A stretch of DNA of 35,274 bases from CAYZXK01 sp964482395. GTDB taxonomy: Bacteria > Planctomycetota > Phycisphaerae > UBA1845 > Fen-1342. A program made the translations under genes and the position numbers. This document shows, in pieces, positions 17,149 through 24,124 of this stretch; the first letter of the stretch is position 1; every line of letters starts with the position of its first letter. Location of the stretch: the NCBI GenBank assembly GCA_964482395.1, contig CAYZXK010000045.1, positions 1 through 35,274 on the forward strand, written 5' to 3'. The notes under the pieces are model-generated. The model had not been told where the DNA came from, searched no databases, and saw only the letters and a list, made by a program, of their open reading frames with translations.

Positions 17149-18477
17149 ATGAGGAAAGTGCTTGTGCTGGGTGCCGGTCTGGTGTCCCGTCCTCTGGTTC
17201 GCTACCTGCTCGAGGTACCTGATTTTCAGGTGACCGTGGCTTCCCGGACCGCCAGCAAGGCCGAAGCCCTGATCCGCGGACATCCCCGGGGAACGGCCCT
17301 GCCCCTGTTGGCCAATGAGACCGCCAAGCTGGACAAACTGATCGGCGAGCACGACCTGGCCATCAGCCTGCTTCCGGCTCCGCTTCACCCAGTGGTGGCT
17401 GAAATGTGCCTCAAGCATCGCAAGCACATGGTCACCACCTCCTACGTCAGCCCCAAGATGAAGGCTCTGGACGAGCCGGCTCGGAAGGCCGACGTCTTGC
17501 TGCTCAACGAGATCGGCGTCGACCCCGGCATCGACCACATGTCCGCCATGCGGGTCATGCACGGCATCTTCAAACGTGGGGGGCAGGTGATCAGCTTCCG
17601 CTCCTATTGCGGCGGCCTGCCCGCCCCGGAGGCCAACGACAACCCCTGGGGCTACAAGTTGTCCTGGAGCCCACGCGGGGTCTGCACCGCGGGCAAGAAT
17701 CCCGCCCGCTACCGGGAGGACGGCAAGGTCGTGGAAATCCCCGGCCCGGAGCTGTTCACCTGCCATCATCCGGTGGAAGTGCCCGGCATCGGCCTTCTGG
17801 AAGGCTACCCCAACCGCGACTCCCTCAGCTACATCGAGCTGTACGCGCTTGACGGCGTCGAGACCATGTTCCGCGGCACCCTCCGCTACCCCGGCTGGTG
17901 CAATTGCATGAAGAAGGTCGTCGATCTCGGATTGCTCGACGAAACCCCCGTGACCTATCCGCCGGGCACCACCTTCGCCAAGTGGATCGCGCAGATGATC
18001 AAGGCTTCTTCCACCCGCGACCTTCGCCGGCAGGTGGCCGATTACCTCAAGCTGGACCCGGCTTCGAACGTCCTGGATCGCTTCGAGTGGCTGGGTCTGT
18101 TCTCCGACGAGCCGCTGCCGATCATCGGCCAGCAGACCACTCCGTTGGACGTGCTGGCCGCCCGCATGGAAGCCAAGCTGTCCTACAAGCCCGGTGAGCG
18201 GGACATGCTGGTCATGATGCACCGTTTTGTCGCTCGCCTGCCCGGTCAGCCCGATGAGAAAATCTCCTCTACCCTGATCGACTTCGGCCAGCCGGACGGC
18301 GACACCTCCATGGCCCGGACCGTCAGCCTGCCGGCCGCAGTGGCCACCAAGCTGATTCTGACCGGACGGATTCGCCTGACCGGCGTACAGATCCCGGTCA
18401 TGCCGGAAGTCTATAATCCGGTGCTCGACGAGCTGGCGGGCATGGATATCCGCTGCGTCGAGAAGGTCGAATCGTAA
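17149..18477 (+). CDS. Saccharopine dehydrogenase (glutamate-forming) family protein
   Basis: 442 aa. It opens with a Rossmann dinucleotide site, VLVLGAGLVSRPLVRYL (residues 4-20), followed by VASRT, the usual place for an NAD-preferring loop. The middle holds NEIGVDPGIDHMSAM and FRSYCGGLPAPEANDNP, both typical of the C-terminal half of aminoadipate-semialdehyde synthase and of fungal Lys9-type enzymes; the end has RIRLTGVQIPVMPEVYNPVL. The expected reaction is saccharopine + NAD to glutamate + 2-aminoadipate-6-semialdehyde, in the cytoplasm. GAGGAG lies 7 nt before the ATG at 17149, excluding the upstream start at 17116. The reductase gene directly upstream supports the catabolic direction. 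Confidence 0.92.
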   Translation: MRKVLVLGAGLVSRPLVRYLLEVPDFQVTVASRTASKAEALIRGHPRGTALPLLANETAKLDKLIGEHDLAISLLPAPLHPVVAEMCLKHRKHMVTTSYVSPKMKALDEPARKADVLLLNEIGVDPGIDHMSAMRVMHGIFKRGGQVISFRSYCGGLPAPEANDNPWGYKLSWSPRGVCTAGKNPARYREDGKVVEIPGPELFTCHHPVEVPGIGLLEGYPNRDSLSYIELYALDGVETMFRGTLRYPGWCNCMKKVVDLGLLDETPVTYPPGTTFAKWIAQMIKASSTRDLRRQVADYLKLDPASNVLDRFEWLGLFSDEPLPIIGQQTTPLDVLAARMEAKLSYKPGERDMLVMMHRFVARLPGQPDEKISSTLIDFGQPDGDTSMARTVSLPAAVATKLILTGRIRLTGVQIPVMPEVYNPVLDELAGMDIRCVEKVES

Positions 18478-18487
18478 GCTCCGGAGC

Positions 18488-19351
18488 ATGAGCCCCACGC
18501 CGCCTTCGCGCTACGACCTGGGCAACTGCACCGTCACGCTGCTGGATGGCGGCAGTCTGAAGCTCGACGGCGGGGCCATGTTCGGCCTGATCCCCAAGGC
18601 TCTCTGGTCGCGGGCCTGCCCGGCCGACGATCTGAACCGCATCCAACTGGCCTGCAACTGCCTGCTTGTGGAATGGCCGGGGACCGACCGCCGGCTGGTC
18701 ATCGAAACCGGCCACGGTCCGAAATACGCCGCCAAAGACCAGCGGATCTTCGCGATTGATCCGGCCCGGTGGCTGCGACCCGCACTGGAGGCGATCGGCA
18801 TCGACCCGGTCAGCATCACTGACGTGGCCGTCTCACATCTACACTTCGATCATGCCGGCGGACTGACCTGGGAGCGGGATGGCCGACTGATCCCCACGTT
18901 TCCACACGCCCGCGTGCACGTGCAACGCCGGGAACTCGAAGATGCCCGGGCCAACTTCGGCATCATGACCGCGACCTACCGCCCGGAGAATTACACGCCC
19001 ATCGACCAGCTCGACGGCTGGAACCTGTTGGACGGCCCGGCCCCGATCGCACCCGGGGTGCGCTGCCTGCCAACGCCCGGCCACACCCGTGGCCATCAGT
19101 CCATCCTGGTCGAGGGTGCGGACCGGGCCCTGCTGTTCGCCGGGGACCTTATGCCGACCCGGCACCATCTGGGGGCGGCCTATAACATGAGCTATGACCT
19201 GTTTCCGCTGCACAATCGACGGTCGAAGCAGAAGCTGCTCAAGTGGCTGGCCCAGCGCCGGGCGCTGCTGGTCATCGACCATGAAGTAGAGACGCCGGTG
19301 CTCTCGGTCCGGGTTAGCGACCAATGGTACGAGCTGTCCTCGCCTGACTGA
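18488..19351 (+). CDS. Metallo-beta-lactamase-fold hydrolase
   Basis: 287 aa. The metal signature HxHxDH is intact: His117, His119, Asp121 and His122 (SHLHFDHAG). Further ligands are His199 (PGHTRGH), Asp220 (FAGDLMP) and the histidine in VIDHEVETP. The N-terminus LLDGGSLKLDGGAMFG is typical of a group of cytoplasmic MBL-fold hydrolases that includes lactonase-like enzymes. The substrate is unknown. It follows the saccharopine dehydrogenase stop by only 10 nt, so it is probably part of that operon. A role such as hydrolysing a cyclic or lactam by-product of lysine breakdown is speculation. The ATG at 18488 gives the conserved N-terminus. Confidence 0.88.
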   Translation: MSPTPPSRYDLGNCTVTLLDGGSLKLDGGAMFGLIPKALWSRACPADDLNRIQLACNCLLVEWPGTDRRLVIETGHGPKYAAKDQRIFAIDPARWLRPALEAIGIDPVSITDVAVSHLHFDHAGGLTWERDGRLIPTFPHARVHVQRRELEDARANFGIMTATYRPENYTPIDQLDGWNLLDGPAPIAPGVRCLPTPGHTRGHQSILVEGADRALLFAGDLMPTRHHLGAAYNMSYDLFPLHNRRSKQKLLKWLAQRRALLVIDHEVETPVLSVRVSDQWYELSSPD

Positions 19352-19432
19352 GTGGCTCGGTCGGAACCATCGGCGGTCAGCGTCGCTGAGCTTTGGGGGT
19401 GACGCGGGCCGGTGAGCTTCTACGGCCGACCC

Positions 19433-19454
19433 CGGCTGTGGGAGGAGACAGCCG
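19433..19454. other. Hairpin between convergent genes
   Basis: CGGCTGT at 19433-19439 pairs with ACAGCCG at 19448-19454 across an 8-nt purine loop. It lies between the ends of the MBL gene and the sigma-54 activator gene. No T-run follows, so a terminator role is only possible. Confidence 0.3.
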
Positions 19455-19464
19455 CGGCCCGGCC

Positions 19465-20817
19465 TTACAGGCCGTATTCCTTTATCTTGCGGTAGAGGGT
19501 TCGGGTTCCGATATCGAGGATCTTGGCCGCCTGTTCCCGGTTGCCGCCGGTGGCTTGCAGCGTGCGTTCGATCATGATCCGCTCGACCTGGGCCATGGTC
19601 AGACCGACCAGCCCGACCGCCGAGGCCGGCACGATGTCGCGTGAGCCGCGGATCCGTTCGGGCAGGTCGTCCACTTCGATCTGCCGGCCTTCGGTCTCGA
19701 CTACCAGGGCCTCGATGACGTTGGCCAGTTCGCGAACGTTCCCGGGCCAGTAGTATTTAGTAAGGCAGGCCATGGCCTGACTGGAGAACCCGTCGCAGTT
19801 GGTCCCGTGGTTGCTGTTGGCTCGCTGGCGCAGGTAATCCGCCAGGATGGGTATGTCCTCCCGCCGTTCCCGCAGCGGCGGCACCTCGATCACCCACTGA
19901 TTGAGTCGGTAGTACAGGTCTTCGCGGAACTTGTTTTCTTGCACCAGTTTTTGCAGGTCCGCGTTGGTGGCGGCGATGACTCGGACATCGACCCGGCGTA
20001 CATCCGTGGATCCGACCGGCGTGATCTCGCGTCGTTCCAACGCCCGCAGCAGCTTGGCCTGCATGTTGGGGGGCATGTCGCCGATCTCGTCCAGGAAGAG
20101 GGTGCCGCCGTCGGCGGCCACGAAGTAGCCCTTGCGATCGCTCACCGCTCCGGTGAAGGCCCCGCGCACATGCCCGAAAAGCTCACTTTCCAGCAGATTT
20201 TCGTTCAGCCCGGCACAATTCACCGACTTCATCGGCTTGCCGGCCCGGTCGGACTGCTTGTGGATTGCTTCGGCGATCAGGTCTTTGCCGGTCCCGGTCT
20301 CGCCGATGATCAGCACCGTCAGCTTGTTCCGGGCGGCTTTCTTGATCCGTTCAACGATCTTCCGGATGGCCGGCGATACCCCCACTATGCCTTCGAACGC
20401 TTCGTAACGCTGCCCGGCAATCGACTCCTTCAGAAGCCGATCTTCCTGACGGGTAACCGCTTTGCGGGCCGCGGCCGCCACAGCCCGGGCCAGACTCTCC
20501 AGGTCGCTGGTCTGAGGCAGCAGGGACACCTGGATGTGCCGGGCCGCGGGAGCCCGGTCGGCTCCCACCAGCAGCAGAATGGCGTCGCGGGCCAACTGGT
20601 CCAGCAACTCAGCCAATGGACTGGCCGCCGGTTCTCCGTTTATGTTCGGCTTGGTCAACACCACGTCCGGGGCCCGGGCCCGGATGGACTCCATCGCGGC
20701 CGGCACGCTGGTCACCACGCTGCAAACATGGCCGTACTTTTCGCGCAGTAGCTCTCGCAGGCGCTGCCCGGAGGCTTCGTCTTCGCTGACCACCAGGATG
20801 AATGCCGTCTGGCTCAT
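19465..20817 (-). CDS. Sigma-54-dependent transcriptional activator with degenerate receiver domain
   Basis: 450 aa. Layout: receiver-like domain (1-115), AAA+ domain (140-375), Fis-type helix-turn-helix (405-450). The AAA+ part is complete: Walker A GETGTGKD (172-179), sigma-54 contact loop GAFTGA (219-224), Walker B TLFLDEIGD (239-247) and GNVRELANVIE. The HTH reads ATGGNREQAAKILDIGTRTLYRKIKEY. The receiver-like domain keeps the fold pattern (ILVVSEDE, PDVVLT) but has Lys56 where the phospho-accepting Asp should be, so phosphorylation control is unlikely. No histidine kinase gene lies nearby. The start is not fully fixed: ATG 20829 is also possible, and neither start has a good Shine-Dalgarno. 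Target promoters are unknown; I saw no clear -24/-12 site in the window. It may be co-transcribed with the EamA gene 75 nt upstream or use its own TATAAT box. Confidence 0.93.
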   Translation of the reverse strand: MSQTAFILVVSEDEASGQRLRELLREKYGHVCSVVTSVPAAMESIRARAPDVVLTKPNINGEPAASPLAELLDQLARDAILLLVGADRAPAARHIQVSLLPQTSDLESLARAVAAAARKAVTRQEDRLLKESIAGQRYEAFEGIVGVSPAIRKIVERIKKAARNKLTVLIIGETGTGKDLIAEAIHKQSDRAGKPMKSVNCAGLNENLLESELFGHVRGAFTGAVSDRKGYFVAADGGTLFLDEIGDMPPNMQAKLLRALERREITPVGSTDVRRVDVRVIAATNADLQKLVQENKFREDLYYRLNQWVIEVPPLRERREDIPILADYLRQRANSNHGTNCDGFSSQAMACLTKYYWPGNVRELANVIEALVVETEGRQIEVDDLPERIRGSRDIVPASAVGLVGLTMAQVERIMIERTLQATGGNREQAAKILDIGTRTLYRKIKEYGL

Positions 20818-20858
20818 GGTCGGCCGCATCCCCGCATCGGCGAACCGTCGATCTGCGG

Positions 20859-20864
20859 ATTATA
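20859..20864 (-). promoter_or_regulatory. Perfect -10 hexamer upstream of the sigma-54 activator gene
   Basis: TATAAT on the minus strand, in the 75-nt gap after the EamA gene. Transcription would start near 20852, 22-35 nt before the candidate start codons. No matching -35 box is seen at 16-18 nt, so an activator or a weak promoter is possible. Confidence 0.35.
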
Positions 20865-20892
20865 CGCCAGCCTGGCCGGCTGCGCGGACCGC

Positions 20893-21849
20893 TCAAACCG
20901 GCCGGCTGGTTTGGGCTCGCGGCTGCATCCGTTGCCGGCGCCAGACCAGCACCAGCCAGCCGACCACGCCGGCCAGGATGAGGGGGCCGCCCAGCAACGT
21001 CGCGGCCGGAGGACGCTCCCCGACTATCAGATAGGTCCACAGCGGGTTGAGGATCGTTTCCAGCAACACGATCAAAGCCGCCCGGTGGGCCTCTACCCGC
21101 TGTAGCGCCCAGGCGAACATCACGTACGGCAGCGTGAACTGCACCAGAGCCAGCAGCAGCATCAGCCCGCCACTGTAGGCCCCCAACCCGAATGTGCCCC
21201 ACCATGCCACCGCCGGCAGCAGCAGCAGGCCCGAGCCCAAAGCGTTCAGCGCCGCCACCACGGTCGGATTCACCGGCCGAAGGGCTCGCAGGGCCAGCGT
21301 CAGCGACCCATAACCCAGGCCGCTGACCAGGGCCACCGTCAGACCCGGCAGATTGGTGTTCGGATTGCCGCCGAAGATCACCCCCACTCCCGCCATGGCC
21401 ACCAGCAGCACCAGCCCCTCGCTGAGTCCGGGCCGCTCCTTCAAAAGCAGCGGCGAAAGCGCGAAAACCCAGATCGGCGAGGTGTATTGGAGAATGATGG
21501 CGTTGGCGGCCGCGGTCATCGTGTTGGCGATTACGAAAGCCGCCGTCATCACCGTGAACGCCGTCACCGATGCGACCGGCCAGGCTGCGGAAACCCGACG
21601 GAGACTTCCGGCCCGGGGCAGAGCGAAGGGAAGGAAGACCAACCCGCCCAGCAGCGACCGGTAACAAGCGATTGTCACCCCGGGCACGCCCTCCGCGGCC
21701 AGCAGCTTGATCAGCGGTCCGTTCAAGCTCCACAGGGCCGCGCAGGCCACCAGCATCAGGATTGCCGGCCAAGCCTTGCCGGCGCGGCCCGTGCTGCCTG
21801 TTGGCAGGTCGCCTTCGGGCTGGCAGGCAGAGCCGGCTGTGCTCGCCAT
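20893..21849 (-). CDS. EamA/DMT-family transporter
   Basis: 318 aa with about ten hydrophobic helices arranged as two EamA repeats. The first repeat opens with ACAALWSLNGPLIK..GVPGVTIACYRSLLGG, the usual start of DMT exporters; the second shows FTLPYVMFAWALQRVEAHRAALIVLLETILNPLW, typical of its fourth and fifth helices. Such carriers move metabolites such as amino acids or nucleosides across the inner membrane, usually outward; the substrate cannot be read. The ATG at 21849 is preferred over a GTG at 21909 because AGAGG lies about 9 nt before it. It follows the second DUF35 gene by 71 nt in the same direction, which suggests a shared transcript and perhaps export of a product or intermediate of that block. 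Confidence 0.88.
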   Translation of the reverse strand: MASTAGSACQPEGDLPTGSTGRAGKAWPAILMLVACAALWSLNGPLIKLLAAEGVPGVTIACYRSLLGGLVFLPFALPRAGSLRRVSAAWPVASVTAFTVMTAAFVIANTMTAAANAIILQYTSPIWVFALSPLLLKERPGLSEGLVLLVAMAGVGVIFGGNPNTNLPGLTVALVSGLGYGSLTLALRALRPVNPTVVAALNALGSGLLLLPAVAWWGTFGLGAYSGGLMLLLALVQFTLPYVMFAWALQRVEAHRAALIVLLETILNPLWTYLIVGERPPAATLLGGPLILAGVVGWLVLVWRRQRMQPRAQTSRPV

Positions 21850-21920
21850 GGCCGGTCGCCTCTCAAGCGGTTTTGCCGTGGCCGATCCGGCTCCTGGCTG
21901 ACCCGTCACCGACGCCCGTC

Positions 21921-22382
21921 TCAGGCTGGCGACCAGGACAGATCGGCGATCGAATTCGTCGGTTGCTGGGTATTGAAGACTGGCTTAACCTTCATCCCGA
22001 TGCGCACCGCGTCCGGCTTGACACCCTTCAACGGTGCCAGGCAGCCGCCGGTCACTCCCTCGAAGCGGACCAGTGCGACGATGATGGGCTCGGCCAGCCG
22101 GGTCTCTTCCAGCGAGTCGTGGAGCACGGTGAAGCTGTCGATCGTGCCCGTGCCCGCCACTGGCTGGAACTCGGTCATTTCCACGAAGCAATCTTCGCAG
22201 TACAGGCTGGGCGGCAAGAAGCGGCGGCCGCATTTCGGGCACACCGAGGCCACCAGTCGCTGGCGATCCTTGATCTCTCGAAAAAAGCGTTCGCCGGCCG
22301 GGCCGTACGTGTATCGGTACCACACGCCCCAGTCGCCATGGACCGCCCGGGCCTCCAGATTCCGCGTCAACTGTTCACGCAT
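21921..22382 (-). CDS. DUF35 zinc-ribbon/OB-fold protein B
   Basis: 153 aa. Residues 1-40 are helical (WYRYTYGPAGERFFREIKD). A zinc ribbon follows with Cys48, Cys51, Cys62 and Cys65 (CPKC..YCEDC), then an OB-fold beta domain (about 70-150: GTIDSFTVLHDS, PIIVALVRFEGVTGG, IGMKVKPVF). DUF35 proteins bind thiolase-fold partners and help position acyl-CoA; known examples are ChsH2, partner of Ltp2, and the archaeal acetoacetyl-CoA thiolase/HMG-CoA synthase bridge. The start is fixed by GAGGTGA just upstream of the ATG at 22382; the open frame reaching to 22784 is out-of-frame reading of the neighbour. It lies 20 nt after DUF35 protein A. Confidence 0.9.
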   Translation of the reverse strand: MREQLTRNLEARAVHGDWGVWYRYTYGPAGERFFREIKDRQRLVASVCPKCGRRFLPPSLYCEDCFVEMTEFQPVAGTGTIDSFTVLHDSLEETRLAEPIIVALVRFEGVTGGCLAPLKGVKPDAVRIGMKVKPVFNTQQPTNSIADLSWSPA

Positions 22383-22402
22383 GGGTTCACCTCGTGCTCG
22401 CT

Positions 22403-22948
22403 TTATCGCCCGCGGGTCGAAGTCCCCGGATTGCCCAGGGGCCGGAAGTAGAGGATGTCGGTAATGCTGCCCTGGCGTTGCTCCGGGGGCTTCCAGACTG
22501 CCTGCACCGGCGTCCCTACTGTCACCCGGCCCAGTACTTCCTTCACGTTGTCGCCCACCTCGCCCAGCAGATGCATGATGCCCATTCCCGGGCTGGCCCC
22601 GTCGATCTCGATGACCGCCGGCACTTGCGGCGTCTGTCGGCGGGAAGCATCCCAGTTGACGTAGGAGACCGAGAAGGTGTTGACGCGGCCGGTGTCCTTC
22701 AGCTCGACCCACTCGTCGCTGCGTCGGAAGCATCTCTCGCAGAACATCCGCGGCGGGATCATGACCCGCTGGCATTGATGGCACTTTCGTCCCAGCAGTT
22801 TGCCAGCCTTCAGCCCGTGCAGGAACTGGCCGATGGCGATGCCGGCATCCCAGGCGAAGTCGATCTTGCCGTGCCAGTTGGTGGTCAGCACCTTGCCGCT
22901 TCGAATGTCATCCTCGCGGAGTGAAGTGCCACGCAAATCTGTGATCAT
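22403..22948 (-). CDS. DUF35 zinc-ribbon/OB-fold protein A
   Basis: 181 aa. An N-terminal helical part (about 25-50, TTNWHGKIDFAWDAGIAIGQFL) precedes a zinc ribbon with Cys56, Cys59, Cys70 and Cys73 (KCHQC..FCERC) and an OB fold (about 80-175: GRVNTFSVSYVNW, PAVIEIDGASPGMGIMHLL). It is longer than DUF35 protein B and not a recent copy of it. The family stabilises or directs substrates to thiolase-fold partners. The ATG at 22948 has a purine-rich AAAGGGG about 7 nt upstream. It starts 12 nt after the stop of thiolase-like protein A, so the two are probably made together and may form a complex. Confidence 0.9.
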   Translation of the reverse strand: MITDLRGTSLREDDIRSGKVLTTNWHGKIDFAWDAGIAIGQFLHGLKAGKLLGRKCHQCQRVMIPPRMFCERCFRRSDEWVELKDTGRVNTFSVSYVNWDASRRQTPQVPAVIEIDGASPGMGIMHLLGEVGDNVKEVLGRVTVGTPVQAVWKPPEQRQGSITDILYFRPLGNPGTSTRGR

Positions 22949-22960
22949 CGTTGTGCCCCT

Positions 22961-24124
22961 TTAAATCCCCAGGACCACGACCGTCCCCACCTGCATCAGA
23001 TCGCCCCAGGCCTGGGCCACGCCGCGCTTGGCCTGGCGCTTGATCTGCCGCGGGCCGGCCTCGCCTTTGAGTTGCCAGTAAATCTCGGCTGCCTTGGCCA
23101 GGCCGGCCGCCGCGATCGGGTTGCCGACCCCCAGCAAGCCGCCGGAGGGGCTGGAGGGGATTCCCGTGGTCGTGTCGCGGTCCCAGAAGCCTTGCTCGAG
23201 CAGTTTGGGAGCCTGCCCCTTGTCGGCCAGTTGCAGGCCCTCCAGGTGATGCAGCTCCTTATATGCGAACGGATCGTACGGCTCGACGATGTGGATCTGC
23301 TCACGCGGCTTGGTGATGCCGGCCATCTTGTAGGCCATCCGAGCCGCGTTCTCAACGTATTGCGGGTAAGCCAGGTCCCGGTTCGTCCAGTAGGATGTGT
23401 CCAGGTTCCAGCCGACCCCTTCGACCCAGACCTGTTTGCCGGCTCGCTTCTTGGCCTGCTCCTCGCCGGCCAGCACCATTGCCACTGCTCCGTCGGTGAC
23501 CGGACTGACCATCAGGCGTGTCACCGGGTAGGCCATGACTTCGGCCTCCACCACCTGCTGGATGGTGAAGTCGCCGGCCACCTGTGAAGCCGGGTGATCC
23601 TTCGCGTTTCGCTTGTTTTTGACGGCCACGCCCGCGATGGTTTCGAGCTTGATGCCGTAGGTGAGCATGTAGCGGTGCATCTCCAGGGCGAAGATCCACA
23701 GCAGGTTGACGCCCAGCGGGCGCTCGAGGAACTGGTCATAGATCGCATTGAAGGCCCCCTGCGGGTGTGGCTGCGTGGGCGACATTTTCTCTTCGGCGAC
23801 CACCAGGCAGTTCCGGAACGCCCCGCTGGCCACGTGCCACCAGCCGGCGATGACGGCGAAGACGCCCGAGCCGCCGCCGACATAAACGCGCGTGTAGGGT
23901 TTGCCCTTGGCGCCGGCTCCGTCCAGCAGATACTCGCCCTTCATGTGGACGCCGTCGAAGGCGTCGGGGGCGGTAGCCATCACCACGCACTCGATCTGAT
24001 CGAGGGTCATATCGGCCTCGCGCAGGGCGGCCGAGGCCGCTTCCCAACACAATTCCCGCCCGGTCTCCAATGATCGGCGCATGAACTTGGTCATGCCTGC
24101 GCCAAGTATCGCGACTTTAGGCAT
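22961..24124 (-). CDS. Thiolase-fold (SCP2-thiolase-like) protein A without nucleophilic cysteine
   Basis: 387 aa, full length for the family. The N-terminus (KVAILGAGMTKF) and the KNKRNA, DGAVAMVLAGEE and SPSGGLLGVGNP motifs identify the SCP2-thiolase group. The catalytic positions are changed: Gly84 in VGGGSG where CASG carries the cysteine, Tyr283 in EPYDPFAYKE where a histidine is common, and Asn335 in GNP where thiolases have GHP. Claisen chemistry through an acyl-cysteine is therefore not expected. Ltp2-type retro-aldolases, which work with a DUF35 partner, also lack the cysteine. An aldolase-type C-C cleavage or formation on an acyl-CoA is the best guess, unproven. The gene begins on the base after the stop of thiolase-like protein B; the two DUF35 genes follow. 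Confidence 0.88.
   Translation of the reverse strand: MPKVAILGAGMTKFMRRSLETGRELCWEAASAALREADMTLDQIECVVMATAPDAFDGVHMKGEYLLDGAGAKGKPYTRVYVGGGSGVFAVIAGWWHVASGAFRNCLVVAEEKMSPTQPHPQGAFNAIYDQFLERPLGVNLLWIFALEMHRYMLTYGIKLETIAGVAVKNKRNAKDHPASQVAGDFTIQQVVEAEVMAYPVTRLMVSPVTDGAVAMVLAGEEQAKKRAGKQVWVEGVGWNLDTSYWTNRDLAYPQYVENAARMAYKMAGITKPREQIHIVEPYDPFAYKELHHLEGLQLADKGQAPKLLEQGFWDRDTTTGIPSSPSGGLLGVGNPIAAAGLAKAAEIYWQLKGEAGPRQIKRQAKRGVAQAWGDLMQVGTVVVLGI

Noticed and set aside
17062..18498. 478-codon minus-strand frame opposite saccharopine dehydrogenase
   Set aside because: The plus-strand protein matches its family throughout; the antisense product is rich in His, Gln and Asp without pattern.
22383..22784. 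N-terminal extension of DUF35 protein B to 22784
   Set aside because: The extra 134 residues read the neighbouring DUF35 gene out of frame; the ATG at 22382 has a good Shine-Dalgarno and gives the family N-terminus.
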